64,000 bases of DNA, from NCBI GenBank assembly GCA_022828595.1, contig JAKGHH010000003.1, positions 11,842,934 to 11,906,933 on the forward strand. Direction: 5' to 3'. The DNA comes from Nelumbo lutea (taxonomy: Eukaryota > Streptophyta > Magnoliopsida > Proteales > Nelumbonaceae). The notes under the pieces were generated by a model that saw only the letters and a list, made by a program, of their open reading frames with translations, made no database searches and was not told the origin of the DNA. The position numbers were made by a program, and so were the translations under genes. Shown in pieces: positions 49,401 to 59,692 of this stretch. The first letter of the stretch is position 1. The number at the start of each line of letters is the position of its first letter.

Positions 49401-52400
49401 CAGTGGCTCTACTTTGAACTTCATCACTTGTTGTTTGGCAAAGCAACTAGGTATGACTATACACCCCACTCCTCTCTTTTCGATCCATGTGGCTAATGGG
49501 AATCGGATGTTATGTGATGGAGTATGTAAGAAGGAAAAGATCCTCATACAGGGTCATAATTTCGTGGTAAATCTCCACCCATTGGAATTCTCGGGGGCTG
49601 ATATTATTTTGGGAATCCATTGGTTACGTGGCCTAGGTCCTGCACTATGTGACTGGGCCAAAATGACAATGGTAAGATGGACAAACCTTCCATTTACAAG
49701 GGGTGTGGCCCCCTAGTCCCCGAGGTGATACTTTAGCCTCTATAATACAGGCCTCCAAGGATGTTGGACAGCCATTGTTTATGCACTTAGGCATTCGGCC
49801 CACAGTTCCAATTTTAAACAATCAGGATTGTGACCAACCCACGGAAGCCCAACACAAGGCCCTAAGATCGATACTTGATCAGTTTGGTGACATATTCAAG
49901 GAACCGAACCAGTTACCTCCACCCCGGGCCCATGACCATCAGATACCTCTCTTACCAGATTCCAAACCAGCCAATGTGAGGCCAATTTAGATACCCTTAT
50001 TTCCAAAAGTTGGAAATTGAGAAGGCAGTAAAAGAGCTACTAGACAAGGGGCATATACAGACCAGCACCAGCCCGTTTTCATCCCCCGTACTCCTAGTGA
50101 AGAAGAAGGATGGTAGTTGGCATTTTTGCATAGATTACCGGGCCCTGAATCAGATTACAGTGAAGGACAAGTTCTCGATACCCCTCATTGAGGAACTGCT
50201 GGACGAGTTAGGGGAAGCACAAGTGTTCTCCAAACTAGACCTGCGGTCTGGGTATCATCAGATCCGGGTTCACCAAGCTGATATCCACAAGACAGCCTTT
50301 AGGACCCACGATGGCCATTATGAGTTTCTGGTTATGTCGTTTGGTCTTACCAACGCCCCCTCCACCTTTCAGACCCTCATGAATGACATCTTCAAGCCAT
50401 TCCTAAGGCAATTTATTCTGGTATTTTTCAATGACATTTTGGTTTACAGCAAGGATTGGGGCACCCATATGAAACATTTGAAACTTACCCTCACAATTCT
50501 GAGAGAGCACCAGTTGCATGCCAAATTGACAAAGTGTTCCTTTGGACAAAGACAGATTCGGTACTTAGGCCATGTGGTTGCTGCAGGGCGGGTCATGGCA
50601 GACCTAGAAAAGATAGATGCCATCCGAAAATGGCCCAAGCCCACTACTGTAAAGGCTCTTAGGGGCTTTCTTGGGCTTACTGGTTATTATAGGCGCTTCA
50701 TTAAGGGGTATGGGCTTGTGGTCGCCCCTCTAACGCGCCTGTTAAAGAAGGATTCTTTTGGAGCAGTTTCTAGCCCTCCAGTCCTCACTCTTCCGGATTT
50801 CTCTCAGCCCTTTGAGATAGAGTGTGATGCATCGGGTGTCAGAGTGGGGGCCGTCCTGATGCAGAAGGGGCAACCCATTGCTTATTTCAGCAAGGCTCTC
50901 TCAACAGCTCACCAAAATCAGTCCACCTATGTCAAGGAATTGATGGCCGTGGTAATGGCAGTACAGAAATGGCGTACATACCTATTGGGACGCCAATTTA
51001 TCATAAGGACAGACCAACGAAGTTTGAAGTACATAGCAGAACAAAGGGTGCACACCCCGGAGCAGCAAAAATGGCTTAGTAAACTAATGGGATTCGACTA
51101 CCACATCGAGTATAAACCTAGGCCTGCCAACAAAGTAGTTGATGCCTTATCACGGGTAGAAGAGCTGGCCCAACTAACCTGCTCTCATCCCAGTTTTCCC
51201 TTGTTTGAAGCAATACGGCAAGAAGCCAGATCTGATCCGCAGCTGCAAGACATCAGGGAAAAGTGGAAACGTGACCCTTCTCAGGTTCCGGGTTACCAAA
51301 TTGTGGGACCTGATCTTTTCTTCAAGGGCAGGTTTGTGGTTGCTCCAAATTCCACCCACAAAACCGAACTGCTAAGGTTGTTTCATGATTCCGCGTTGGG
51401 AGGACATTCAGGGGTGCTACGGACCCTAAAAAGACTCAGCAGCCACTACCATTGGGTAGGAATGCGCAAGGATGTATTGCACTATGTATCTGAATGCCAA
51501 ACTTGCCAACAACAGAAATACCCCTCACAATCACTCGCAGGCCTTCTATAACCCCTCAAGATTCCAAAGCAAGTGTGGGAAAACCTCTCCATGGATTTCA
51601 TCACTGGACTTCCTCGTTCTGCAGGGAAAGAGGTCATCATGGTAGTGGTTTACCATCTCACCAAGTATAGCCATTTCTCTGCTTTGCCTCACCCTTACAC
51701 TGTAGCAATGGTGGCCGACATCTTCATACGGGACGTGGCAAAACTGCATGGAACACCAAGATCCATTGTCTCGGACCATAACCCTGCCTTCGTAAGTTCA
51801 TTTTGGAAAGAGTACTTCCGATTGCAAGGAACCCAACTACACCCATCCACCAGCTATCACCCGCAAACTGATGGACAGACTGAAGCCATTAATCAATGCT
51901 TAGAAGCCTACCTTAGATGCTTCATAGGGGAGAAGCCTATAAAGCATCTTCATACGGGACGTGGCAAAACTGCATGGAACACCAAGATCCAATTGTCTCG
52001 GACCGTGACCCTGCCTTCCTAAGTTCATTCTGGAAGGAGTACTTCCGATTGCAAGGAACCAAACTGCACCCATCCACCAGCTATCACCCGCAAACTGATG
52101 GACAGACTGAAGTCATTAATCGATGCTTAGAAGCCTACCTTAGATGCTTCATAGGGGAGAAGCCTAGACAATGGGCCCACTGGCTTTCGTGGGCAGAATA
52201 CTGGTACAACTCAACTTATCAGTCAGCTGCAAGAATGACACCCTTCAAGGCCCTATACGGCAGAGAACCCCCTCCCATATTACCCTATGAATATGGGTCG
52301 TCCAAGGTGGCAGAAGTAGAGACTCGCCTACTGGAAAGAGACGAGATCCTTAGACTGCTCAAGGCCAATTTGACAAAGGCCCAGCAACGAATGAAGATCA

Positions 52401-55400
52401 GCTATGACTCTCACCACCGCCCATTAGAGTTTCAAGTGGGTGATTTTGTCTACCTTAAGCTCCAACCTTACCGTCGGGTCTCAGTGGTAAGACAGGCTTG
52501 GCACAAGCTAGCTCCCAGGTATTATGGGCCGTATAAGTTGCTAGAAAGAGTGGGCCTTGTTGCTTACAGATTGGACCTCCCTGTTACCTCGAAGCTTCAT
52601 TCGGTGTTTCACATCTCTCTTCTCAAGAAAGTTGTGAGAAATCATACTCCTATCTCATCTAACTTACCCCAATTCACTGAAGAAGGGGACATTTACATAG
52701 AGCCCATCAAAATTGTGGGTTTTCGATGGGTCCAACAAGGTGGGCAGGTTGTACCAGAAGCCAAGGTAGAATGGGTCGGGCTCCCCCCAGAAGACGCCAC
52801 TTGGGAACCTTATCTAAGGCTGAATGAGAGGTTCCCGAACCTAGACCTTGAGGGCAAGATCAATGCTAAGGAGGGAGGAATTGTTGGGACCCAAATACCT
52901 TCCCCAAACCCAACAAAGGGAGTGGAACAGGCCACTACCCATCAGCAGTTCTCAAGGAGGCAGAAAGGACAGGCAACGGAGCCCCAGAATTAGTTACACA
53001 CAGAGTTGGTTATTCTGCCGCCTGCCGCCAAAAGATATTCCCTCCATGATATTTTCCAGAGTTAGTTATCCTGCAAATCAGAGGATATTCCCTCTATGAT
53101 TACACCTGTAGGCCAGCTATATAAGGCCATACTCTTATAATGAAAGGTGAATGAATATCCCCTGTTTTTCTCTCGCTGAGTCCCTCTTTTCCTACCTTCC
53201 CTTCTCTTCTTCCTCTCCATTTCTGTTTCAGGAGGTAAAGCCACCCTCGAAGGGGCTTCCGAGGTGAGCAGTATCTCACCAGAGGGGTAGGGTGTTGTGG
53301 AGATGGGGGGAGAGAGATTCTAGTGTATGGGGGAAAGGAATTCTAGTGTATTTACTGAGAAAGAAAGGAGCAAAGCTGATAACATAGACATCATCATGAT
53401 CAAGATTGCTCATTGGGTGAGGACAATGGATCTTTTTTCTTCATTCTCAGTTGATGACATTATGTTTATGCTTAATTGGAAGGAGGTGGCTGAATCTGCA
53501 CCTGTGTTTACAACATCTACAGTCAACTGGATCCCTCCAAAAAGAAGTTTCATCAAATCAAACTTTGATGGGAGTTTCTTAGGCGATCCAGGTACTTCTA
53601 GAATAGGAGTTTTAAGAGACAATGGAGGAAGGGTGGTGGCTCTATATTTGAAACCACTGCCGATTCTCTTCAAACTGAGGTATTGGGCCTATTGGCAGCA
53701 GTGGAAGGAATCCAAAAAGCAGCCTCTCTAAATATTACGAAGTTGATAATCGAGGGGAATTCAAAGCTGGTGGTTAATTGGCTGCAAAAAGAAGAACTGA
53801 CCCATTGGATATTCAATAATGAAAAGAAAAAGATTAAACGATTAATTCAGAATATGGAAATGAAAGTTCAATGGGTGAAAGATGTGCAAATTCATTTGGA
53901 GTATTACAAGGTAGATCTCATCTTTTTTTAGTACAATTGTAATTGATTCCTTGTAATTTTCTGATTTTGGGGAGAGATAAGAGAGGTTATCTCTTCTTAT
54001 TTCATTTGATGTAATCCTTCTAATTATCAATGAAATTTTCAGTTACTAATAAAAAAAAAAGTCCAATTTGGAGTATTACAAGGTATAGTCTATGTGCAAA
54101 GATGGATGCAGTCTACAACTCCATGTGGCAGAGCTATGAAAGCACACCTGAGGTTCCAGCCACTCACCATATGTCACTTGTAGGGGTGGCCACGAACCGA
54201 GCTCTTCATGAGCTACTCGAGCTCGGCTTGGCTCGGTTTCAATCGAGCTTTGAGCCGAGCACAAGCCTAATAAAGCTCAGCTCGTGAGGCTCGCGAGCCG
54301 AGCTTGAATAGCTACATACATACATACATACATGCATACATATAATAATAATAATAATATATATATATATAATATTTTTATTTTTATATATAATAATAAC
54401 TAATTATTATAATTCTTAATTTTTTAAATATCAAATAAAAAAATATTTTTATATGTAATTTTTTTATTTTTATAAAACACTTTTCTCAAGTCAAGCTTGA
54501 GCTTACGAGCTTTTGACTCGAGCTAAGCTCGAGCTCAAGGTCCTAGCTCGAATCGAGCTCGAGCTTGAGCCTTGTACTACCTTGGCGAGCCGAGCTCGAA
54601 TAGCTAACTATTCGGCTCAGCTCGACTCGACTCGGCTCAGCTCAAATCCACCCCTAGTCACTTGGTTCAGTTTATTCCAATAATCTTGGCTGGGTCTCTA
54701 TCTCAAGATGCCACTTGATACACTTCATTGAAATTCACCAAATGAGTGGTTGGTGAAAGCCTTTTTAAAATGCTTAACTGGATCTTACCTTTTTAGGCTA
54801 ATTTTATGCAGTGGGCAATGACGTACATAAGTTGACCTAGGATCCTATCAATCCAATGGATTGGACTACTTACCACACCAATTGGATTTTAAAACATCAA
54901 CTTTATGTCATGTCAAAAACCTATCCGATCAAAAAACTATCAATTTGTTGACTTTCATGTGTCCTTGTCCCACCCCATCAAGCTGCATCCATTTTTTACC
55001 ACCCCACTCAGTTGCACCAACACTTTTAACAATGTAATTGGCATGAGAATGAAGCACCGAAGATTCAAAATTGACCCATTAATTGATGAGGTTTGCATGA
55101 GGGTACACATATTGAAGGTTGCCTAATGCCCTTGTAACTCCTTTGGGAACATATTTTTCCAAATTCTAGCTTAAAGGAAGGTACAATAAGCAACTACCTC
55201 TCAGAAAACAAGCTAAGTCCCTTTATTACCTTCATTGTTCTTATTATATCAACGTCAATGTCTTTTGGAATGGCAATAAGAGGTATGAGAAAACAGCTGC
55301 AATAATTAACAATGGATTTATGAAGAAAACTAAAAAAAACAATGGGAAGTGTCTTGATAGTAAATTACAAATTAAAAAAAAAAAAGAACAATGAATACAA

Positions 55401-58400
55401 CTCTGGGCTTTTGACACTTTGTAAATGTACAAGACATATGGCATTCCATGAATGTGGCCCATAAAATTCTCAAGAAAAACATATTTTGTTGTGGAATATT
55501 ATAGGACAACATTAGTGATAATGGGAAGTGTCTTGATAATAAATATATTCAGATTCTGCAACTATGACTTTTTTATCAGTAACAGAAATTTTATTAATGA
55601 AATAAAGTACAACAATTACAGCCTCCTATGGAAGGGGTAAACTCTCTAAGGCGTGTCTGAAGACACTAAAACTTGGGGGAGGTAATAATTGTTGGAAAAT
55701 TGGGGTCACTAAATTGTTGGAAATTTGTTGGAAAATTGGAGCCACTAAAACTTGGGGGAGAAGCTCTAAGGCGTGTCTGAAGACACTGTCTTTAGAACGT
55801 TATTTGCCCCCACTCAGTTCCACTGAGTTTGCTTTTGGGTTACAGGAAAATCTGTTCCCAGGATACAACAGAACCTTGGGCGAGAATCTGCAACCAGCAA
55901 AGTTGAAGAGTCTCCGAAGAAACCTTTTGTGAGACAATAGCAGATCAAACTAAGAGAGACAAGAGTGATTTCGAAAAATTTATGTTCAATTGTTTGATTC
56001 ACGCTCCTTAAATAATTTCTAGAGAGTCATGGTGCAGAGGAAGGTATTGGTTCAGAAAAAGGCACCCTGAACAGTCACAATTTCAAACCTTGTGACTATT
56101 AAAAAGGCAGTTAACAGTTAATGACTGTTAACTTTGAATAGTGCCCCTTGATCACACCCGATCAAATCATAACTGTTGATGTTTCAACGGCAAGCAAAGT
56201 GCACCTCATTACACCACACACACACGCTCACATGAGTGCATGCGCGTTGCATGGTAGCAAGCCTCCATACTCTCCTCTATATTTTCAAGGAGTGTAAATA
56301 AGCTCCAATTTAAAAACTCAAAACAATTTTAGTAATTTTCCAATTTGGGACAGGTTGAAAATTGGTTTTAGTAAGAGAAAAACTATTTTCCAAAATATGT
56401 GTGCATGTGTGTTTTTCATATAATTGATCAATCAAACTCCATTGTTTGGCTAATGCATCTACAAAGGAATTTGCACTCCGTTTGATCCACTGTCTTGCAC
56501 GAAATCAATGCAATCCTATACTTCCATTACAACATCAACGGGTATATCCCATCTACTCAAAGGCAAAGAAACCAAGTAGTACAAGGATATTAAAAAAGAA
56601 AAAACTAAGTAGTACCTCCCTATCAAGTGGAAATCCTTTGACATATGAGTTTGAGCTTAAGGAGACAAACAGGTCTAAATTTTATCATGGAGATGTAGTT
56701 GAAAGAAGTTTCCATGGCTTGAGCTTTAATTGCCCTTTAAGAAGATGTTTTATTAGAATGAATGAATGAACAACATTAGCAAATTGGGGGTTATCGGAGT
56801 TGCAGAGAGTGAGCAAAGCGAGGGGCGTGAGAATTAAAGTTATAATAAAATGTCTTCTTAAAAGGCAATTATAAAATCATTATTTTTTATGTGATAATTA
56901 AAATTTTAAGACCCTAACGTGGACTTGTTTGGGCTTGCCTCGAGGGGCATGGTACAAAGGTGGCTCGTAGAATCAGGAATGCAATATGTTTTGCATCACA
57001 TTAGCTACTTGAAGTAATGCAATTGAGGAAAAAAAGAGATTGTGGGTTTTACATGCTTGAAAGTGCTTTATATGTTTGATTTATTTTTAAATTTTCGCTT
57101 GAATACGTTCTACATGTTATGTTTATGTATTCTAATTTTAGATAATAGGTTTTTTAAAACATTTATTTTAAAATTTTTAAGCTTATATATTTTTATTAAT
57201 GTTATGTTTAATATTTTTTATTTTTTTGGCAGTTTTTTGAATTTTCTGATATTTCTTTATTTTTTTAGCATTTTTTTTTATTTCTCCGCCTTGCTTCAAA
57301 AAGGTGTGCGCCTCAAGCACAAATTGCCCCTTGCACTTTTAAAACACTCAGGCAAGACTGATCATACCTATGACACTATGCATGAGACCAGAGGCCTTAT
57401 TGTAATTATTTCAGTTTTCATCTATAAGGAAGAGGGATCAATTAGCCTGTCCTCTAATTCCATAAAATTCAAGTTTATAACGTTAGCTTGTCCAATTTGA
57501 GTCTTTATTTTCTCTATCCACCCACAATTGTAACATCAACTACAACAATGTCAGCTGGTTTTGTATGAGCTCTTAATCTTATATCAAGCAAATTTTAAAC
57601 AAAAGGTTTAAACAGAATCTGACTAAACTCCTAGGACCAAATCCTAAAGAGAACAGATTTATTCAACATCAAGATTGTTGAATCACCAAATCTTCAGTCA
57701 ATGACCCAATGTTTTGAACTTATGGGTCAGCTTTTGAACTTTATTTTATACAAATTCAATCCATCTCCCATAAAAGCGCTTAGGCAATGCACAAGGTAGC
57801 CCCAAGGTATCTTGCTAACAACTACGGATGTTGCAGAAATTGCAGTTCTGTTCTGATGGGGATTTAGTTTAAACCTTCAGTTATATTGCAAGTCCATTCT
57901 ATGGATTTTCCGGTGACAAATTAAAATTCATCTGTACTTTCTACAAGAGTGCAATATTACCCATATATAACAAGACACCATACAGCACGATCTTCCTAAC
58001 TTCTCAAAAGTAAGAACAAAAGGAAATTGCCATCTAGATAGTCATGAGGAAATCATAATTTCTTTAGCAGTAGTCCATCTTGATCAGACTTTTTTTTATA
58101 TTTTTAAGATATATTCAAGATATAAAAGGAAAAAAAAGGCAGAACTGAAGCTACTTTTAGAACTCTCAGCTTGCATCAATCTTCACACTCTTGCTCCCCT
58201 AGTTTAGTTTTGTATTCCCATAGAGTAAGTTAGAACTTTTGCTGCCAGAATAAATAATAACCTCTTTTAGTGTCTTTAACATATTCTTAAGACATATTCA
58301 AGATCACAAAAAGAAGATTCGTGTCATAATCTTTCATAAAGTTTGATTATGTATCTCTTATGGATACCATAATGTGCACAACAATGCACACAAAGAGATT

Positions 58401-59692
58401 GTTTGATATGCCAAATTCCTATTCTGAAATGTATGATATCAGATAGTCACACTGAAGGAAAGGTACATAGCCATTACTAGGGAGCTTTTAGGTCAAGTGT
58501 CTAGGTTTGCAAGCATTCTATTGTTAAGATGTTCCAAGACAAGACTAACAAATCAGCTTTTCTGGCAAGCCAATAAAGCCCATTTCCTACCTTTTATAAG
58601 GGCCCTTTAACGCAATATAAATGCATTAACTAGTATTTTGTGAGGAGATAGATTCCCATCAATTTAGCTGGCTAAATAACATTCTACAGAGAAAAAGAAA
58701 ATAGCACCATCTTTTAATTTGGGAATTGGGATTAATATGCCCGCTAATATGCTCAGAGTCTAACCAATCAGTTTTTCTCCGAAGTGAATTCACACCCATT
58801 AACTGTTTACTAAGGGATATTCCCAACTTAAATGCATGGATTAGTATTTTGGGAGGTGATGGCAGGACATAAACCAGATAGGTCAGGGAAATTCAAAAAA
58901 TAAACCAAGAGAATCAACTATACTTACAAAATTAAGCAAATCATGCATTATACTTGATACGCAGAAGTTCAACAGAAAAAACAGAGTTTATGAAAGCATA
59001 AGAAATTGAATTAGCCTAGGTAGAATATGGTTAGACCCTCCCAGCTTCGCAGTAGAAAAATCAAAGCAAAAAGCGGCTATTCTTGGAAAATACTATTTTC
59101 TTAACTGGAGAACGTCTTTACAACAGGAACCGTGAAGAACATAACTCGATAAAGTCTGGAAGCATTACCTCCACACAGACATCTACAACCGTGTGAAGGT
59201 CATCTCCAAAGGTGGCCTTGTCCTTGAGTAGCTTCTTCAGAAGCTGATCCCTGAACTTCTGAGTTTCCTGTGAAACCATAACCCCGTTAAAATACACTTT
59301 CATGTCTGGTTGGTGTGCTGGGGGTGACTCCAGATATAGAAGGAAAAAAAAAAAAAAACGGACTCAAAAGGAAGAAAATTATCACTAAATGAACAATCGA
59401 AGAAATGGGAAATCGAGAGAGAGGGAGAGAGACTCACAGCTTCGGCAAATTCCGGAATTGGGTCGGGATACACGTATTTCTGCTGCGCTGTTGCTCTGAG
59501 GAGTTCTATGGAAATCTTTGCGGGGATGGGTTTTCGAAAGCAAGATGAGGACAAGTTTGGAGAATGAGTATGCAGGAGAAGAGAGAGATTTGGTAGATTA
59601 ACAAGAACGCCAGAACATCTGCTTTTGGTGAGGGAGACTGGAGAAAGGGAGACGAGAGGGGGAGTGTAGAAATTTAAAGAGTAGAGCGCCAT
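43495..59692 (-). CDS. PRIN2-like plastid protein (3 exons, 182 aa, 15.5-kb intron)
   Basis: Exons (minus strand) 59438-59692, 59169-59267 and 43495-43689 join in phase to 182 codons plus stop. Exon 1 starts with the ATG of MALYSLNFYTPP and encodes a Ser/Leu/Pro-rich N-terminus suited to a chloroplast transit peptide, then QQKYVYPDPIPEFAEA. Exon 2 reads ETQKFRDQLLKKLLKD ... DLHTVVDVCVE. Exon 3 reads IFRDFLHKEYGGPGTLLVEP ... AARAAILWAQNYVDKDWELW. These phrases match PLASTID REDOX INSENSITIVE 2, a small nucleoid-associated protein needed for full activity of the plastid-encoded RNA polymerase. Cys116 lies in the conserved DVCVE phrase and may be the redox-active cysteine. Intron 1 is 170 bp; intron 2 is 15,479 bp and full of transposons. 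The name is from recall of family sequence; the gene structure itself is firm. Confidence 0.88.
43690..45699. other. PRIN2-like intron 2, 3' part, no feature seen
   Basis: AT-rich sequence without recognisable exon or element. The ORFs at 43876-44091 (-), 44381-44649 and 44947-45153 show no family signature. Confidence 0.5.
45700..47872 (+). mobile_element. LINE (L1-type) fragment, upstream of the gypsy insertion
   Basis: Plus-strand translation shows FKPISLVHSLYKIIAKML, SLNQGAFV, NRQIIDQILVANKCVEEM, FICKLDLEKAYDLVDW, and further RT and maturation phrases. It ends with a zinc-binding region that runs into LFGCRWTPPNDLQELLSS at 47872. Many stops and frameshifts. It is 5'-truncated inside the RT domain. 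It belongs to the same LINE family as the one in the helicase intron (both share NQGAFV-RQIIDQIL-AN-CV). It lies antisense to the PRIN2-like gene. Confidence 0.88.
47873..48272 (+). repeat. Gypsy 5' LTR
   Basis: TGTTGGGACCC ... CTCACCA, with TG...CA ends. It contains a TATATAAG promoter motif at 48109-48116 and a CT-rich R/U5 region. It pairs with 52882-53281. Confidence 0.95.
48109..48116 (+). promoter_or_regulatory. TATA box in gypsy 5' LTR
   Basis: TATATAAG in the U3 part, also conserved in the 3' LTR. Transcription would begin a few tens of bases downstream. Confidence 0.7.
48276..48287 (+). other. Gypsy primer-binding site (initiator tRNA-Met)
   Basis: TGGTATCAGAGC, three bases after the 5' LTR end. 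Confidence 0.93.
48305..49203 (+). pseudogene. Gypsy gag
   Basis: Starts MPQTRSSTMEDRVDQLEIGF, a coiled N-terminus. A TAG stop lies at 48482. The capsid-like section (KIKFPNYFGGDPIPWIFRAE ... GTVADYQLEFERMATRV) shifts frame. It ends with a zinc knuckle region CYNCDDKFGPGHKC near 49155-49196, followed by a TAG. Together these identify a chromovirus gag that cannot be made as one protein. Confidence 0.9.
49207..52868 (+). pseudogene. Gypsy pol: protease, RT, RNase H, integrase, chromodomain
   Basis: Protease: VMVLIDSGSTLNFI at about 49385, with the DSG intact. RT runs from about 50010: SSPVLLVKKKDGSWHFCIDY, FSKLDLRSGYHQIRV, then LVFFNDILVYS near 50430, where the first catalytic Asp of FFDD is Asn. 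RNase H: FEIECDASGVRVGAVLM. Integrase zinc region: HDSALGGHSG ... CQTCQQQK, stop at 51549-51551, then NLSMDFITGLPRS. The core phrase YHPQTDGQTE appears twice because of a 226-bp tandem duplication. A GPYKLL-type domain and the chromodomain AKVEWVGLPPEDATWEPYL end near 52870. A frameshift lies near 49990. Confidence 0.95.
51719..52170 (+). repeat. 226-bp tandem duplication within gypsy integrase
   Basis: The segment beginning CATCTTCATACGGGACGTGG at 51719 starts again at 51945. Copies differ by several substitutions plus one extra A in the second (GATCCATTGTC against GATCCAATTGTC). Since 226 is not a multiple of three, the frame is lost at the junction. The second copy continues into the normal downstream integrase (QWAHWLSWAEYWYN), so it is the one in register with the rest. 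Confidence 0.95.
52868..52881 (+). other. Gypsy polypurine tract
   Basis: AAGGAGGGAGGAAT directly before the 3' LTR. Confidence 0.85.
52882..53281 (+). repeat. Gypsy 3' LTR
   Basis: Partner of 47873-48272, the same 400-bp length, with about 21 substitutions and no indels seen by eye. Confidence 0.95.
53282..53913 (+). mobile_element. LINE 3' portion with RNase H-like domain, downstream of the gypsy insertion
   Basis: Resumes the LINE frame interrupted at 47872. Phrases: GERNSSVFTEKERSKADNID, then KIAHWVRTMDLFSSFSVDDI, then an RNase H-like region NWIPPKRSFIKSNFDGSFLG ... GTSRIGVLRDNGGRVVALYL and GLLAAVEGIQKAASLNITKL. L1-type plant LINEs often carry such a C-terminal RNase H. Frames overlap by a shift near 53685. 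It ends in VQIHLEYYKV where a SINE-like sequence begins. Confidence 0.85.
53894..54085 (+). mobile_element. SINE-like insertion with 20-bp target duplication
   Basis: A perfect 20-bp direct repeat (ATTTGGAGTATTACAAGGTA) sits at 53894-53913 and 54066-54085. The enclosed stretch of about 150 bp ends in ATAAAAAAAAAA. Long target duplications plus an A-tail are marks of LINE-driven retroposition. It could be a SINE or a short 5'-truncated LINE tail. I saw no clear pol III A and B boxes. Confidence 0.6.
54173..54664. mobile_element. hAT-type MITE with perfect 8-bp target duplication
   Basis: The element at 54181-54656 (476 bp) starts TAGGGGTGG and ends CCACCCCTA. Perfect GTCACTTG flanks lie at 54173-54180 and 54657-54664. 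Both arms are packed with GAGCTCGAGC/GAGCCGAGC palindromic motifs. The centre is AT-rich, with a CATA tetranucleotide run and an AAT run. It has no ORF; an autonomous hAT must have mobilised it. Confidence 0.95.
54665..59168. other. PRIN2-like intron 2, 5' part
   Basis: Mostly AT-rich, no exon recognised. Local structures: CTCTAAGGCGTGTCTGAAGA repeated at about 55643 and 55765 with related GTTGGAAAATTGG motifs between; AATGGGAAGTGTCTTGATA at about 55342 and 55521; an inverted repeat at 56727-56755/56843-56873; and a direct repeat of AAATGCAT-AGTATTTTG type near 58620 and 58831. Some of this may be old LTR or MITE debris. Confidence 0.5.
56727..56873. repeat. Inverted repeat, ~30-bp arms
   Basis: The arm TAATTGCCCTTTAAGAAGA... 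(56727-56755) is inverted at 56843-56873, with about four mismatches and an 87-bp loop. A possible small MITE. Confidence 0.7.

Larger units (their letters stand above)
47873..53281 (+). mobile_element. Ty3/gypsy chromovirus, degenerate, nested in a LINE
   Basis: A 5.4-kb element with 400-bp LTRs, a tRNA-Met primer site, a purine tract, and the order gag, protease, RT, RNase H, integrase, chromodomain. RT before integrase defines Ty3/gypsy and the C-terminal chromodomain marks a chromovirus; size and short LTRs suggest the Reina group. The LTRs differ at roughly 21 of 400 positions by eye (~5%). The flanks TAGGG (47868-47872) and GAGGG (53282-53286) may be a one-mismatch target duplication. 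The LINE frame resumes on the other side. The element is dead: several stops, a frameshift near 49990, FFND for FFDD in RT, and a duplication within integrase. Confidence 0.95.

Noticed and set aside
53327..53931. Two overlapping ORFs that could pass for RNase H-like genes
   Set aside because: They continue the LINE frame interrupted by the gypsy element and belong to a dead transposon.
57042..57500. 152-codon plus-strand ORF rich in Phe, Leu and Ile
   Set aside because: It comes from a T-rich AT-biased stretch inside the PRIN2-like intron, with no family signature and no usable gene structure.
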